The notes under the pieces are model-generated. The model ran no database searches and was not told where the DNA came from. It was given only the letters and a program-made list of their open reading frames with translations. Both the position numbers and the translations under genes were made by a program. Shown here piece by piece: positions 1-10,452 of a stretch of 64,000 nt of DNA (position 1 is the stretch's first letter; each line of letters opens with the position of its first letter). Origin of the DNA: Dactylorhiza incarnata (lineage: Eukaryota; Streptophyta; Magnoliopsida; Asparagales; Orchidaceae). Where the stretch lies: contig JAWHQI010000009.1 of assembly GCA_033032865.1 (NCBI GenBank), positions 13,348,001 to 13,412,000 of the forward strand. The letters are read 5' to 3'.

Positions 1-1005
1 CAGGAACTGGTCATGAACATATGGTGGGGCGTCGTCGCCATCATTAGGAATGTTGCTTATGGCTGGTGTGAGGTTTCTGAAGGGTGAGGGGGGATTTTAT
101 AGACTATGGGTGAGGATTGCGAATTCTCTCTTAAGCTTATCAAGACCGGCCATGGCTATGGTCTAGCTTGTACTTCCAGCCACCTTGCAGTCTTTTGAGG
201 CCCTGGATAGTATCAGAAACTTCCCTTAAGCCTCTCAAAGAGGGAAGGATTCAAGGGGGGGCATGGTTACTTCACTTTGAAGTTTTTCCATTTTGGGTAA
301 TATTTCTCTTAAGGGGGGTGTTTAGTTTAATTAATGGCCATCTTATTTTGGTCCTTGGGTTTAGGGTCTAAATGTTGTTGGGTTAGGGTTTTTAAAAAGC
401 GGGTTTATGCATTAATTAAACAATACTTTGACCATGCTTAATTTGGGTTGACTAATGTTGACCAAAGACAACATTTTGAGGGTTTAGCTAGCCTTGGTCA
501 TGGGTCATGGTGTGGCTAGATCAATTGACCAAGAAGGGGTTCATTTGAGTGGTTTAGGCTATTTTGGCTAAATGCACTCCATGTTCTTATTTTAAGGTTT
601 TACTCTTGTCTTTAAGGTGATGTGGTGTGCAAATAGATGAATTGGTCTACTTAGGTCATGAGGAACGAGATTATTAGCTCAATTGGTTAAGGGTTGGGTT
701 ATTTGAGTTGGTTTGGTTCACTTTACCTAAATGCACACCATGCCTCTCTCTCTTTCTTTAAGGGCTTTAACTTTGTCTTCAAGATGATGTAGTGTGCTAA
801 TGGTGAATTGGTTTACTTAGGTCATAAGGGAGGGTATGGTGGGTTCCATTGGTTAGGGGTGGGGTTCATGAGACTTGAATTGGTTAATTTGGCTAAGTAC
901 ACCTTGCTCCCCTTTAAGGGCTCTACCTTATCTCCAAGGTGAGGTGGTGCACCAATTGGGGGTGCCAATACTTCTAGGGTCCTCATCCTAAATTGGGATG
1001 TTACA
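1..1005 (-). repeat. Probable gypsy LTR fragment with degenerate ~160-bp tandem repeats
   Basis: No coding sequence is convincing here. The right edge, read on the minus strand, begins TGTAACATCCC, which resembles the TGTAAC(A/G)CCC start of many plant Tekay/Del-type gypsy LTRs. At this edge the S1 copia coding homology stops abruptly, as expected if an LTR or whole element inserted there. Between about 540 and 960 a unit of roughly 160 bp recurs about three times: the block around AAATGCACTCCATG at about 570 is echoed at about 729 and 894, each followed by a run resembling CTTTAAGG and a GATG(T/A)(G/A)GTG(T/C)(G/T)C stretch. The left end lies outside the window, so the size and the second TSD cannot be tested. 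It could instead be unrelated intergenic repeat sequence. Confidence 0.4.
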
Positions 1006-3102
1006 TCAAGTACTACCTTGTTCTCTTTGTCACATGGTTGACTAATGCTAATTATGTTGTGTTTCTGCCCTTCAACGTAAGGCACTCTATTAAATGTGAT
1101 TATCCCAACTTTAATTGTTGCATAACCTTGAGTTAGCCCATAGCTGGAATCACCAAACATAACTTTTTGTCCTTGCTTCATCCTATAATTTTCCAGAAAT
1201 TATGTATCTCTAGTCAGGTGTCTAGAGCAACCACTATCCAAGTACCACAACTGGTTTGATTATTCCAACCATCTTTTACATAATGTCCTATTTTATTATA
1301 ATAATAACACTTATCTCTGGTATACATGTTTTTTTTTCTATTAAAAGTTGTATAAGATAAGTGTTTTGCAGCATATTTTCTAGATCTTTGATTTTGAATT
1401 AAATTAGCAAAACATTGAATTTTAGTTAAAACATTAGACGAATACTTCGACGTTTGTTGAGATATATTCAAATATGGTTGATATCCATTGAACTTATTTA
1501 AATGATCATAATCATGATTCATTTGATTTTTCTCAGTAATCTTTCTTTTCTTTAGGAGAGTTATATTCCTTGTTCATGGTTTAAACATTTATTTTTCATG
1601 ATTTTAGAATCATTCCTTCTAACATCTGTTGATGTTGAGGGAATATCAGCCAATGGATTTGCTTTTTCTTTACCTTTAACATTGATGAGGTTTCTGTGAT
1701 TTTTCAAGGCTAAAATATTTGAGGAAACACCTTTGTCAAGTTTAACTTTCAAACTATCATTTTCTATTCTTAGAGACTCAACTTCCTTTCTTAGCTTAGC
1801 ATTTTGAAGCCTCAATTCATAGTTAGTCACACTCTAATTTTCTTCTCTCAATCTTTTAGTGAGATTAGCTATATCTTTTCTCATAATTTTAATTTGATTT
1901 TCTGCCACCAATTGGTCTTGGCAGAAGCCTTTAAATGCAATTTTGAACTCTTCTGATGTAAAGTCAAAATTTTCAAAAACCAGTTATGTGGAATCTTCTT
2001 TTTTAGTTAGCTCTAACACCATTAAGCAGGCTTCATCTGCTTTGATTTCGTCCTCATCTGAAAAAATGGAAGAACTTTCTTCTATTTCACTCCAGGTTTC
2101 TGCAATGAAACCTTTTCCTTTCTTTTTGCATCTTTTTCTCGGATCATAATTCTTCTTTTGAACCTTATCTTTCTTTGTAGTTTTATCTTTTTCTTGCTCT
2201 GGACATTCTGGAGCTATGTGTCCAGGCTTCCTGCATGAATAACAAATAATTTCTTTAGCAAGAGTTTTATCATACCTAAGCCTTGAATTGTATCTATCCC
2301 TTTTCTTGAGATCATCAGTCTTGATCCACTATTTGAATGTCCTTGCCAGAAGACTCATCAGTTCATCATCTATCTTTCTTCATCAACAGCCTTGAGTGCT
2401 ATTAATTTTTCTTTGAAGATTGTAGGAGTTATTTCCTTTTTTTCCTTCTACCCTTGTCTTGAGGAGATGTTCATATGATTTAAGCTTTCCGAGGAGGGAT
2501 TCTGTAGTGATCTCCTTTTGACATAGGGCCTCTCTTATGGCCCAGATTCTTGCATCCCAAGTACTTGGAAAGCACGTCAAAAGCTTGTCATTAATCTATG
2601 TTACCGAGATCTCTTTTCCCAATCCTTTTAGTTCCTTCATTTTAAGGCTGAATCTTGAGTACATGTTAGCCACAGATTCTTCTGTATTCTTTTTGAAATT
2701 TTCATATTGGGAAAATTAATGAGGACTTCTTGTCCTTCGTTCCATCAGAATTCCTTCAACTATATTTGTCAGAGAATCTCATATTTGTTTTTGCTGATGT
2801 GCAATCAGCTTATTTTTGAAATATGTCATCCGACATTGTAGATACTAGAATGCACATGGCTTTGACAACACAAGCTTTTGCCTTCTTTTGATCTCCAGTT
2901 AGATTTTCCTTTGGAATCTACACTATTTTTCCATTTTCATCTGTCCTCATAAAATCAGTTTGGCCTGCAACCACAGAGTCAAACATATTTTCATCAATGT
3001 AATTCATATAAAGTTCTTTACTAGATTTCATAAAGAAATTTTTTCCAGATTACATACAGGAGGTCTAATGGATGCATATTCTTTATTCTGTGAGGTGCTC
3101 AT
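1006..3102 (-). pseudogene. S1 gag and N-terminal protease remnant
   Basis: The minus-strand ATG at 3100-3102 opens a gag whose start resembles S3 and S5 (YAS-x-RPPVCNL). A UBN2-type gag stretch (CFPSTWDARIWAIRE, KLKSYEHLLK) is at 2383-2580. An intact CX2CX4HX4C zinc knuckle lies at 2203-2244, followed by the AETWS-acidic tract typical of this gag group. A second, degenerate knuckle (CYYYNKIGHYVKDGW) is near 1270-1320. The protease active-site motif DSGCSRHLT follows in another frame, and a pre-integrase-like segment (HNIISISQPCDKENKVV) lies between 1006 and 1181. Multiple frameshifts and stops make this a pseudogene. An autonomous copy would continue into integrase and reverse transcriptase; here it is cut at 1006. 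Confidence 0.8.
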
Positions 3103-3182
3103 GATTAAAGTCAAGAATTACTCAAATAGTTCTCAAAACCCTTTGGATCTTGATCAAGGTGTGAACCTCTTAAGATCAACCT

Positions 3183-3193
3183 CCCTCTGATAA
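3183..3193 (-). other. S1 primer-binding site, decayed
   Basis: Minus-strand TATTATCAGAG corresponds to TGGTATCAGAG of S3 and S5, complementary to the 3' end of initiator tRNA-Met. Two of the first three bases have mutated. It sits two bases inside the LTR edge. Confidence 0.7.
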
Positions 3194-3195
3194 TA

Positions 3196-4581
3196 ATTGA
3201 AAGATAGGGTGAACTATCGAGATTTACTCTAGAGGGGGGTGAATATAGTATTAAAAGAATATCATGGACTTTTTCCAATCTCAACACAAGCACAAGATAT
3301 TTGTTTATTATGTGCAGCTGAAAAGAAATAATTCAAATTAATAAATAACTAAGAAAAAACATTCACACCGAAAATACAATCCATAAGACACAGTTTTTAT
3401 AGAGGTTCCCCAAATTTGGGTACGTTCACTCTTCTACCCCTTTGGTAGGAATTCCACTAAATAGTGTTCGAATCTTTTGCTAAGGAGATTCTTAGAACCA
3501 GTCCAACTGAATCTTTTGTTAAGGAGATTCTCAGAACCAATTACAACTGAATTTTTTGGTAAGAAGATTCTTAGAACCACAACTACTGAATCTTTTGTTA
3601 AGGAGATTCTTAGAATCGAATGAGATTTTGATCAGGTTTCTCAAACCAACAACCTTTTGATAAGGAGGCTAAACCATCACCGATCCTTTTTCTAAGGAGG
3701 ATCAACCACAATTGAAAATCTTTTGGTGAGAGATTTCAAGAACCCTTTCAGAAGGTTGGAGATGAATATCTGCTGAGAGAAGAGCAGTCATTTCCTCTTG
3801 GTGTTCCATATTCAATTGAAAGAAGAGATGAATTTGTTGAGGAATGAATTCTATTATTGCTCATTTTCTTTACTCTCAGATGAACGGTTGTTGGATTGAA
3901 ACAAGATATCCTTTCTGACTATGTTTCTTCTTCAAATCCCCAAGAGAGAAGCGAGGAGAAGAAGAATATTGCCCTGTCATAATTTTCTGAGCCTCGTGCC
4001 TTTTCTGCAAGATAATTATTTGCCCTAAAAATATTCGTTAATCGATTTCTTCTTTTTTAGGAGTAAGTATCATTTTATAACACCTGGTTTATACCCTTCC
4101 AACCATGACATTGATCATATTAACACTTTCCCTATCAAGATTTCAATGACTATAATCAAATTTTAAAATCAAATTCAATCTGTATACAGCTTCTTTAACT
4201 TTGACTTCCTGTCATAGTAATTTGATAAAGTATACTCAAACTCTAATTATTAGTAAGAGAACACAGAGATAGAAGAGAAGCATCTTAACATATACATTAA
4301 CACTGTGACTTCAGATTACTGATACTTCCAAGCCCTTTAACTCAAAGTCGAAGCATAGAAATAAGTATATTAACGTACTTCGACTTCTTCCTGAGTTCCA
4401 CTCGACGTACGTCGATACCAGTCAATAATATATGTCGAGGTATTTTGATAGCCTCTTACCATGAGTATTGATATTTAATCAGCATATGATCTTCAGATAT
4501 GTATCATCAACCAAAAGTCATTTTATTAAATATTATCTTGATAACCAGATATATCAAATCTTTAAGGGATTTCTCCCAACA
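3196..4581 (-). repeat. S1 5' LTR (1386 bp)
   Basis: In minus orientation the LTR runs from TGTTGGGAGAAA (4581) to CTTTCA (3196), directly before the primer-binding site. It contains a GTCGA-motif cluster at 4378-4440, a TATA-like TTATAAAATG near 4072-4082, and a tandem set of hairpins at 3470-3736, followed toward its 3' end by the CACCCCCCTCTAGAG stretch at 3222-3241 that also occurs in S3 and S5. Its overall layout matches the S3 and S5 LTRs although the base sequence has diverged. Confidence 0.75.
3470..3736 (-). repeat. S1 LTR hairpin array
   Basis: At least five 22-nt hairpins lie at 3470-3491, 3509-3530, 3549-3570, 3588-3609 and 3682-3703, with a further one at 3716-3736. The plus-strand pattern is a 6-nt arm, a loop like TTTGNTAAGG, and the complementary arm. 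Arms are GAATCT/AGATTC in three copies, GAATTT/AGATTC in one (a G-U pair is kept), GATCCT/AGGATC, and AAATCT/AGATTT. Units are separated by TTAGAACCA-type spacers. Loop and spacer are conserved while arms change together. Confidence 0.75.
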
Positions 4582-4698
4582 CTAAGGTTTTTAGGGGAAA
4601 GAAAAACCTGGACACGACGTACTTAGATAGAACATTAACTCTCTGCATTTCTATTTAAGGAGAGGGTGCTTAAAGAACTAGCTGATTGAGCTCGTCAA

Positions 4699-5043
4699 TT
4701 ATATGTTGTTGCCTAATTTTTGAATAAGGAGCTCTATTGAAAGTAACTTCTCTCCCCTATTGGGAAGGCCGAGAATTTGTGCCACCTCATTATAAGTGAA
4801 TTTGTTGTAATGTCTACAGAGTAGAAATGTCTTCTTCTCCGACTTGTATAATCTAATTAGCATATATAGTAGGGGAATATTTTGTGGTAGATCAGGTACC
4901 GAAAAAATGCAGTGCATTAGCTTCCTTTAGCAAGGCCTTTGAGTGCTCAGAAAGGACATCAACTAGTGGTTTTGCATGCTTCTTAAAGGTTGAAATGGCA
5001 CATCTACAATTTAAATATATGCCTGCCAAGTTACCATCCATCC
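4699..5043 (-). pseudogene. Unidentified protein-coding remnant
   Basis: Two minus-strand frames give protein-like sequence. One begins near 5043 with about 45 residues (MDGNLAGIYLNCRCAIS..., KKHAKPLVDVLSEHSKALLKE). The second, 4699-4917, contains LLCRHYNKFTYNEVAQILGLPNRGEKL. The pattern of a regulated-length helix followed by 'F-x-x-x-x-V-x-x-I-L-G-L-P-x-R-G-E' is reminiscent of plant proteins associated with captured genes and Ulp1-like or aminotransferase-like mobile domains, but I cannot assign it to a named family. The two frames are offset, so it is at best a broken gene or transposon fragment. No start signal, splice sites or neighbours support an active gene. Confidence 0.3.
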
Positions 5044-6932
5044 GCCATTTAGGGACAAAATAGTTATGTTTAACAAATTATGATCAACAAAATTGTTCTA
5101 TTAACCTACAATACGCAAACATCCAACCAATTTTACACTAATCCAGCTGGATTTGCAACAACCAAGAGACAAAAAAAATTACTGGAAGAAGTGGACAAAA
5201 TAATGGCACTGGATTCCTTTCAATTGCAAATGGACAAAAAGAACTTTCAATATCGCAGAAGCAGAATAAACTATAAATGGAGCAGGAAAATGACGAAGTG
5301 GCACTGTTGGTGTAGAAACCTAACCATCTACAACATTAAACTATCAATATCAAAGAAAGTCAAGTGGAAAATGAAGAACTGGTTTGCAATTTTTTTAAGA
5401 AGGTACATACAAACAACATGAACCAAAGCAGAAGTGAACTTGATGTAATGGTGTAGATGGTATGTCTAAAGTCCGGATAACATTACCTCTCCTCTACACC
5501 AGTGGATGAATAATCATGTCCTATGTACTGGCGGATGATTAATCTCTCTACTGCACCTTCTTACGCCAATAATGTGAATAGTCTGCGCCTTCAGGCTCGA
5601 CAAGGGATTTCAGAAAAATAACCTCCTTCCTACCAAAAATCTGAGAGTTGGGCCATCGGCGGCGGAGTCGGTGAAGGGGGCGGGAGGGTTTAGGCGGATT
5701 TTTTGAAATCAACAAGGGCAATTTTTCATTCGAAAAGAAGGTGGGACGTGGGCTTAGAGAAAGGTATTTATTCACGCACGGTTCTTACGGTATGTGTCGC
5801 GCGCCAAAAAAATTTCCGTTTTGGAGAGCGGTGTCAGTATGGAAAGGAGTAGTAGCAAAAGTAGAAATGCAAATGGAGCTGTATGAAAGTTTTTTGCAAA
5901 TGAAGATCTATTTGGATAAACTTCATTTGCAGAACTCTTTTGAACAAAGAAGCACAATAAACTGTTAGGCAGAACTCTTTTGCGGTAATAATATATTATG
6001 TAAGTAGTGAAAACCAAAAACCAGAATATTGGATTCGATCTAAAACATATAAGCTTGCAAGTCTTTCTGTTCCTATACAATCCTATCATTATCAAAATAT
6101 TTCTCAAAAAACTGCTTAAAAAGATCGAAATTAGAAAAAAAAGATTAAAATTTCTGGAATTAAGCTCAAGCTGGCCTGCTTTGGAAAGTATGGAGCTCTA
6201 ACATCCATGATCGTACTGAAGGATGTCATTCTTGAGCTTCTAGTCTTCTTTCAGCGATCAGAGCCTCTTCCTATAGATCATCTTGGGCTTCTCGCAAGTA
6301 CTCTGTCTCCGACAACTCATTTTCGGTGAAGTATTCTCAGATTTTTCGCCTTCAATCTCCCACGATTGAGAAGAAGAACTAGATGGAGCGCTGTCGAGCT
6401 AGGTTTGTCGGAGTCCCTTCATCCTCTAGTTTTGACAGGGAAGGAGACGTGGAGGAGGAGGAAGTAACGCTCAAGATCAGGAACTCCTCGCTCGCGTGCA
6501 CTGTCGGGCTAGGTTTGTGGGAGGCATGTGAGGAGAAAGTCGAACACGAGCTTTAAGAAAAGGTAGAATGGAGCCCTCTCCTGACTTTTCTAAGAGCACA
6601 TACTTTACCATTTTTGGCGGATATGGTAGCCACAGGAAGCCCTCCCAAATAGTTTGTAAGACTCCTTTTTCTATATTTCTCTTTCCTTTCCTCGGACCGC
6701 GCACCAGTCCGAGGGAGTCTTACCACCCAGAATCGCCACCTTACGGTGATACCAACTCACGGGTTAGTCGTCACTACAATACGCCGATCCTGCCAGCTAT
6801 ATCAATCATCTAGGCTAAGCATAATTTATAAGCATGTGTAAGAGATATTTATACATTTACCACGTATCAACATCACACTGAATAATATATAAAATCCAAA
6901 ATAGACATATCCACAAATGAGATACAATAAGA
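5044..6932. other. Intergenic DNA with no supported gene
   Basis: Open frames at 5080-5421, 5548-5775, 5741-5968 and 6477-6813 show no recognisable domain and overlap on opposite strands. A short near-repeat occurs around 6389 and 6499 (GCGCTGTCGAGCTAGGTTTG versus GCACTGTCGGGCTAGGTTTG). A small hairpin with CTCGGAC and GTCCGAG arms lies near 6693-6715. The region could hold decayed transposon or regulatory sequence, but nothing can be named. Confidence 0.5.
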
Positions 6933-8105
6933 ATGAAAAGGGATATCATCCACTATGTGACACACTGTGAGACCTGTCAGCAGATGAAGGTCGAGTGCAA
7001 GATCCCAGGAGGACTACTACAACCACTGATGGTGCCGGAATGGAAGTTCGAGGACATTTCTATGGATTTTGTGCATGGTTTACCTCGCTCCCACTCTAGA
7101 CACAAATTTTTTTGGGTGATAGTGGACAGACTGACCAAGATAGCTATATTCATCCCAGTCATGAAGGATTCTCCGGTTGGTGGGTTGGTGGGTTGGTGAG
7201 GCTATTCATGGAGTAGTTTGTTAGGTACCACTGTGTACCTAGGATGATCGTTTCAGATCGAGATGGTCGGTTCACTTCGAGGGAGTGGAGGGCGGTGCAG
7301 GCTTACCTGGGTTCTCAATTGACATTCAACACCTCCTTTCATCCACAAACTGATGGGAAAATGGAGCGTACCAACCTGACCATGGAGGATCTACTGCGAC
7401 TATGCGTATTGGATAATTGAAAGCCTTGGGAGAGACTATTGCCGCAAATTGAGTTCTCTTATAACAACAGCCACCAGGCGAGCATTGGCATGGCTCCCTA
7501 TGAGGCTTTATATGGGAGGAAATGTCGGACACCACTATCTTGGGTCCAGGATGTGGATCCGAAGGTTCTGGGATCGGACTACATTGACGATACAAATGTG
7601 CTTGTTCAGATGATTTGTGATTGGATGTTGGAGGCCTATAGTAGAAAGGCAAAGTATTATGATGCTAGACATCAGAAGGTGGAGTTTCAGGTAGGAGACC
7701 AGGTATTCTTGAAGATTCATCCTGTGCACGGTGTCTCGTGGGTGCGAAGATAGAAGAAGCTCGGCCCACGATTTATGAGGCCTTATACGATCCTGGAGTG
7801 GATCGGTCCCTTGGCTTACAAGTTGGAGCTGCCACCGGAGTTGGCAAATTTGCATGACATTTTTCATGTCTCCTCACTCTGTAGAGCTTTACTCCGCCTA
7901 GAGAAGCATATTACTTCTGCTTCAGGCCCGATAGCATTTGAATGATCAGTTCGTCTGGAACTAGTCCGGATCGATGATACTGACGCCTGAGTCCTGCGGC
8001 GGAAGAAGGTCCCATTGGTTAAGGTCCTGTGGTCCAACCACAGATGGGAGAAGCATATATGGGAGCCACTGGATCTCATGTAGAAACACTACCCAAGACT
8101 CTTCG
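6933..8105 (+). pseudogene. G1: Ty3/gypsy integrase remnant
   Basis: The segment encodes the zinc-binding CETCQQMK region, the first integrase aspartate region (ISMDFVHGLP), a decayed SDRDGRFTS motif read near 7255-7275, and the HPQTDGKMERTNL segment that carries the catalytic glutamate region, in different frames. Frame 7439-7753 gives EFSYNNSHQASIGMAPYEAL and YGRKCRTPLSW. A further segment to about 8105 gives LANLHDIFHVSSLCRALL and a tail ending WE-x-L-D-L-M-x-KHYPRLF. Order and motifs fit the end of a chromovirus-type (Tekay/Del-like) pol. Stops at 7197, about 7419 and about 7751, plus frameshifts, inactivate it. Everything upstream of integrase and both LTRs are missing here, so it is a truncated fragment. 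Confidence 0.8.
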
Positions 8106-8178
8106 CCTCAGGTACAACCTAACCCAGTGTACTTTACTCTATTTTCAGTATGCATTGCATGAGTTAACATTGTAGTAT

Positions 8179-8437
8179 GACCCGGATGAGGATTTTCCCC
8201 CTCTAGTTTGCACGAATTATGGGAGGCAAGGGCATATTGCTGCAGTGTGCCAAATGAACAAACCAGCTCGATTGAACATGAGTTTGGGCTTCGATCATAC
8301 TTATTCTGGTGCGCCTCCATCTAGTACATCTTGTGCAGTGGAGCAAACCAAAAATGTGAAATCCCCCAAACTCTGTTCCTTTGAGTGGGATTTGCACATG
8401 AAAGCACATTCCATTATCCCTTTTTTCCATGCATGAG
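8179..8437 (+). pseudogene. Orphan zinc-knuckle-like fragment
   Basis: A plus-strand frame reads YDPDEDFPPLVCTNYGRQGH followed by IAAVC, which is a CCHC knuckle with the second cysteine replaced by tyrosine, then about 60 residues without recognised motifs to a stop at about 8435. It follows the G1 remnant and precedes the S2 insertion at 8570. It may belong to a gag or to a non-LTR ORF1, interrupted by S2; the frame is not recognisably continued at 17332. Origin is undetermined. Confidence 0.35.
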
Positions 8438-8740
8438 GAAGAATCCAATGGTGAAGAGGGATCCACCTCTTTACTTGTGGAAGCCCCTTCATGCCCCGCC
8501 TTTAGTACTGTGAGTTCCTCCTCTGAACCATCCCCCGCTGCCACTCTCACACTTTTTGCTTCCACCATGTGTTGGAACATGCTTTCCGCATCTCTTGGTT
8601 TGACAATAACAAATCCTATTGTATTTGATCATACTTGTTTTGTGTTTATAGTATGCAGGATTCTGTGCTTTCAAATCTCCATGGTGTTGTGTATTGTTGT
8701 TACCGCGCTGCGTTAATTTTATCGCTAGCGCTAGCACTAA

Positions 8741-9290
8741 CGAACCGCTGAGACGAAACTGCTAACACGAAACCGCTGAGACAAAACCGCTGAGACGAAA
8801 CCGCTGAGAAGGAAACCGCTGAGAAGATCTGAAAGCTCTACCGCGCTGCGTTAACTCTACCGCTGGCGCTAGCATTAACGAACCGCTGAGAATAAACTGC
8901 TGAGAAGGGAAACCGCTGAGATGCAAGCTTGCGTTCGACGAAATGTACACTCTACCGCGGGGCGTCAGCGTTACCGCGGCGCGCTAGTATTCGTTCGGCG
9001 AAATGGAAGTTGCGTTCGACGAACTGGCGCTCGACGAAATGAAACCTGCATTCGACGAACTGCATGCTCTGTCGCGACGCTCGACGAAATGCATGCTTTA
9101 CCACGATGCTCTAGAACTACCGCTAGCGCTAGTATTCGATCGACAAAATGAAGGTTGTGCTCGACGAAATGCTTATCACTGCGTTCAACGAATTTGCGAT
9201 CGACGAAAGTCGAATCCCGTTCGACGAAAATTCAATTGACGAAATATAAGGCCGGTTCGACAAAGATGCTATCCGACAAAAAGAATTGTG
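8741..9290 (+). repeat. S2 U3 motif arrays
   Basis: First array (8741-8828): about six copies of a 14-15 bp unit like GAAACCGCTGAGAC. Second array (about 8930-9265): roughly a dozen copies of TTCGACGAA or close variants (followed by ATG or CTG), interleaved with CTACCGC and GCGCTAG segments. TTCG-A-CGAA is a palindrome around a single base. The same arrays occur in the 3' LTR at 15650-16190 with scattered C-to-T type changes. Short open frames in this span are by-products of the repeats. Confidence 0.85.
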
Positions 9291-9657
9291 CTCTACCGCG
9301 GAGCGTTAGCACTGACGCTGGTGTTAGCATATATGGAAACTATTGACAGAAAGGAAACAGTGGAGAAAAAGGAATGTCGACGGGTCGCTATGTTTGGCAT
9401 GTACTATCGCGGCGTGTTAGGTCTAACGCCCGGTGGTAGCTTTTGGAAACATCCCGTCAGAAGTTGATTGAGGAGCTGTTTTGGTAGAAGATTATGGCTG
9501 AAGGAAGGAAATCTCGCTAACGCGGGGCGTTAGAGGTACCGCGGCGCGCTAGTGTTTGGCGCTCAGAATGTTGCCTAAACTACCACGATCTGTGTGCTTC
9601 ATTGCCTTATGTGGATACCGCGGGGCGGTAATACTACCGCAGACGGTAGTGGCTGAA

Positions 9658-9664
9658 TATAAAA
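9658..9664 (+). promoter_or_regulatory. S2 5' LTR TATA box
   Basis: TATAAAA lies just after a CTACCG/CGGTAG hairpin and downstream of the motif arrays, at the position expected for the LTR promoter. The 3' LTR equivalent is TATATAAAAA at 16574-16583. The transcription start is not determined. Confidence 0.6.
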
Positions 9665-10405
9665 AAAACACGCGCCGCCTTCGTTGCTGCTTGCTGATAG
9701 AGAAAGAAAAGAAGCCATATATTCAGAGAACTCGTGTGAGCCTTTCCCAAGCAGCCCGAAGAACTCCGTCAACATTCGTGAACACAAAAGAACTTGAAGA
9801 CCAATATGATCGCATCTACATCGACATCAAGTTCTACTTTTGAGGGAGTTTTTAGTTTGTGTTTTTGTTTTACTTTCAAATTGTAACCTTTATATCTTTT
9901 GTTCGGTAGAGGAACTCGCCACACGGCGACTAGGGCCTTGCAGAGACTAGGGGGAATTCGCCACAAGGCGACTAGTTCTAGGTAGGACTTAGGGAGGAAT
10001 TCGCCACACGGCGACTGGGTTTACGGAGTAGATCTAGGGGGTGCTCGAGGCCTTTCTGGTGAAAGATTGGCTAGAGCGGCTTGAGGCCGTATCTGGGGAG
10101 AGATCGTCTAAAGCCAATCGATTTGTGGGGATACAAGTTGGTATAGAAAACAAAAAGGGTTTTTCATATTATTCGCTTTGATTTCTAGCATCATTGAAAT
10201 CAGATTTTGTAATCAATTTTATAAATGATAATCTTGTCTTTTCTTGCTTAATAAAATTGATTTCATTTCTAATTTCATTATCTCTTTACTTTTGATTTAA
10301 CATTAACTGTGACCAAAATATCAAAAGCTTTCTATTAAAGTTTAAAGTTTTTAAAACCCTTATTCACCCCCCCCCCCCTCTAAGGGCGCCTACAGATCCA
10401 ACAAG

Positions 10406-10421
10406 TGGTATCAGAGCCAGG
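10406..10421 (+). other. S2 primer-binding site (initiator tRNA-Met)
   Basis: TGGTATCAGAGCCAGG, two bases after the LTR end, is complementary to the 3' end of plant initiator tRNA-Met. It is unmutated and would prime minus-strand DNA synthesis. Confidence 0.9.
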
Positions 10422-10452
10422 TTATTCCAAATCGGCTTAACAACTGGGAATA

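Larger units (their letters stand above)
1006..4581 (-). mobile_element. S1: truncated Sirevirus-like Ty1/copia element
   Basis: Reading right to left, this holds a 5' LTR (3196-4581), a decayed tRNA-iMet primer-binding site (3183-3193), gag from the ATG at 3100-3102, and the first part of protease, ending abruptly near 1006. Gag similarity to S3 and S5 in this window assigns it to the same broad group. The protease motif DSG-C-S-R-H-L-T, read on the minus strand in 1200-1260, shows that S1 derives from a pol-bearing relative, unlike S3 and S5, whose coding stops before protease. Frameshifts and stops break every frame. The bases just right of the LTR are CTAAG; the matching TSD copy is not in the window. 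Confidence 0.75.
8570..10403 (+). repeat. S2 5' LTR (1834 bp)
   Basis: The LTR starts TGTTGGAACATG and ends GATCCAACA, giving TGTTGG/CCAACA terminal inverted repeats. It matches 15486-17331 along its length. U3 carries two motif arrays (8741-9290), then a TATA box at 9658-9664. Downstream come three TCGCC...GGCGA mini-hairpins (about 9914-10016), the CTTTC/GAAAG and ATCT/AGAT hairpins at 10052-10065 and 10091-10104, and a C homopolymer near 10369 followed by TCTAAGGGCGCC. Confidence 0.9.

Noticed and set aside
822..1181. 119-codon minus-strand open frame as one protein
   Set aside because: Only the part from 1181 to about 1006 matches copia. The rest is translated from the adjacent LTR-like repeat, so the frame is a chance fusion.
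5080..5421. 113-codon plus-strand open frame
   Set aside because: Lysine- and asparagine-rich low-complexity translation of AT-rich DNA, no domain, no homologue inside the window.
5548..6107. Overlapping open frames on both strands near 5.5-6.1 kb
   Set aside because: They contradict each other by strand, contain composition-driven sequence (leucine runs), and lack any recognisable start context or domain.
10406..10421. tRNA-like sequence TGGTATCAGAGCCAGG
   Set aside because: It is a primer-binding site complementary to tRNA-iMet next to an LTR, not a tRNA gene; no cloverleaf surrounds it. The same holds at 35673-35688.
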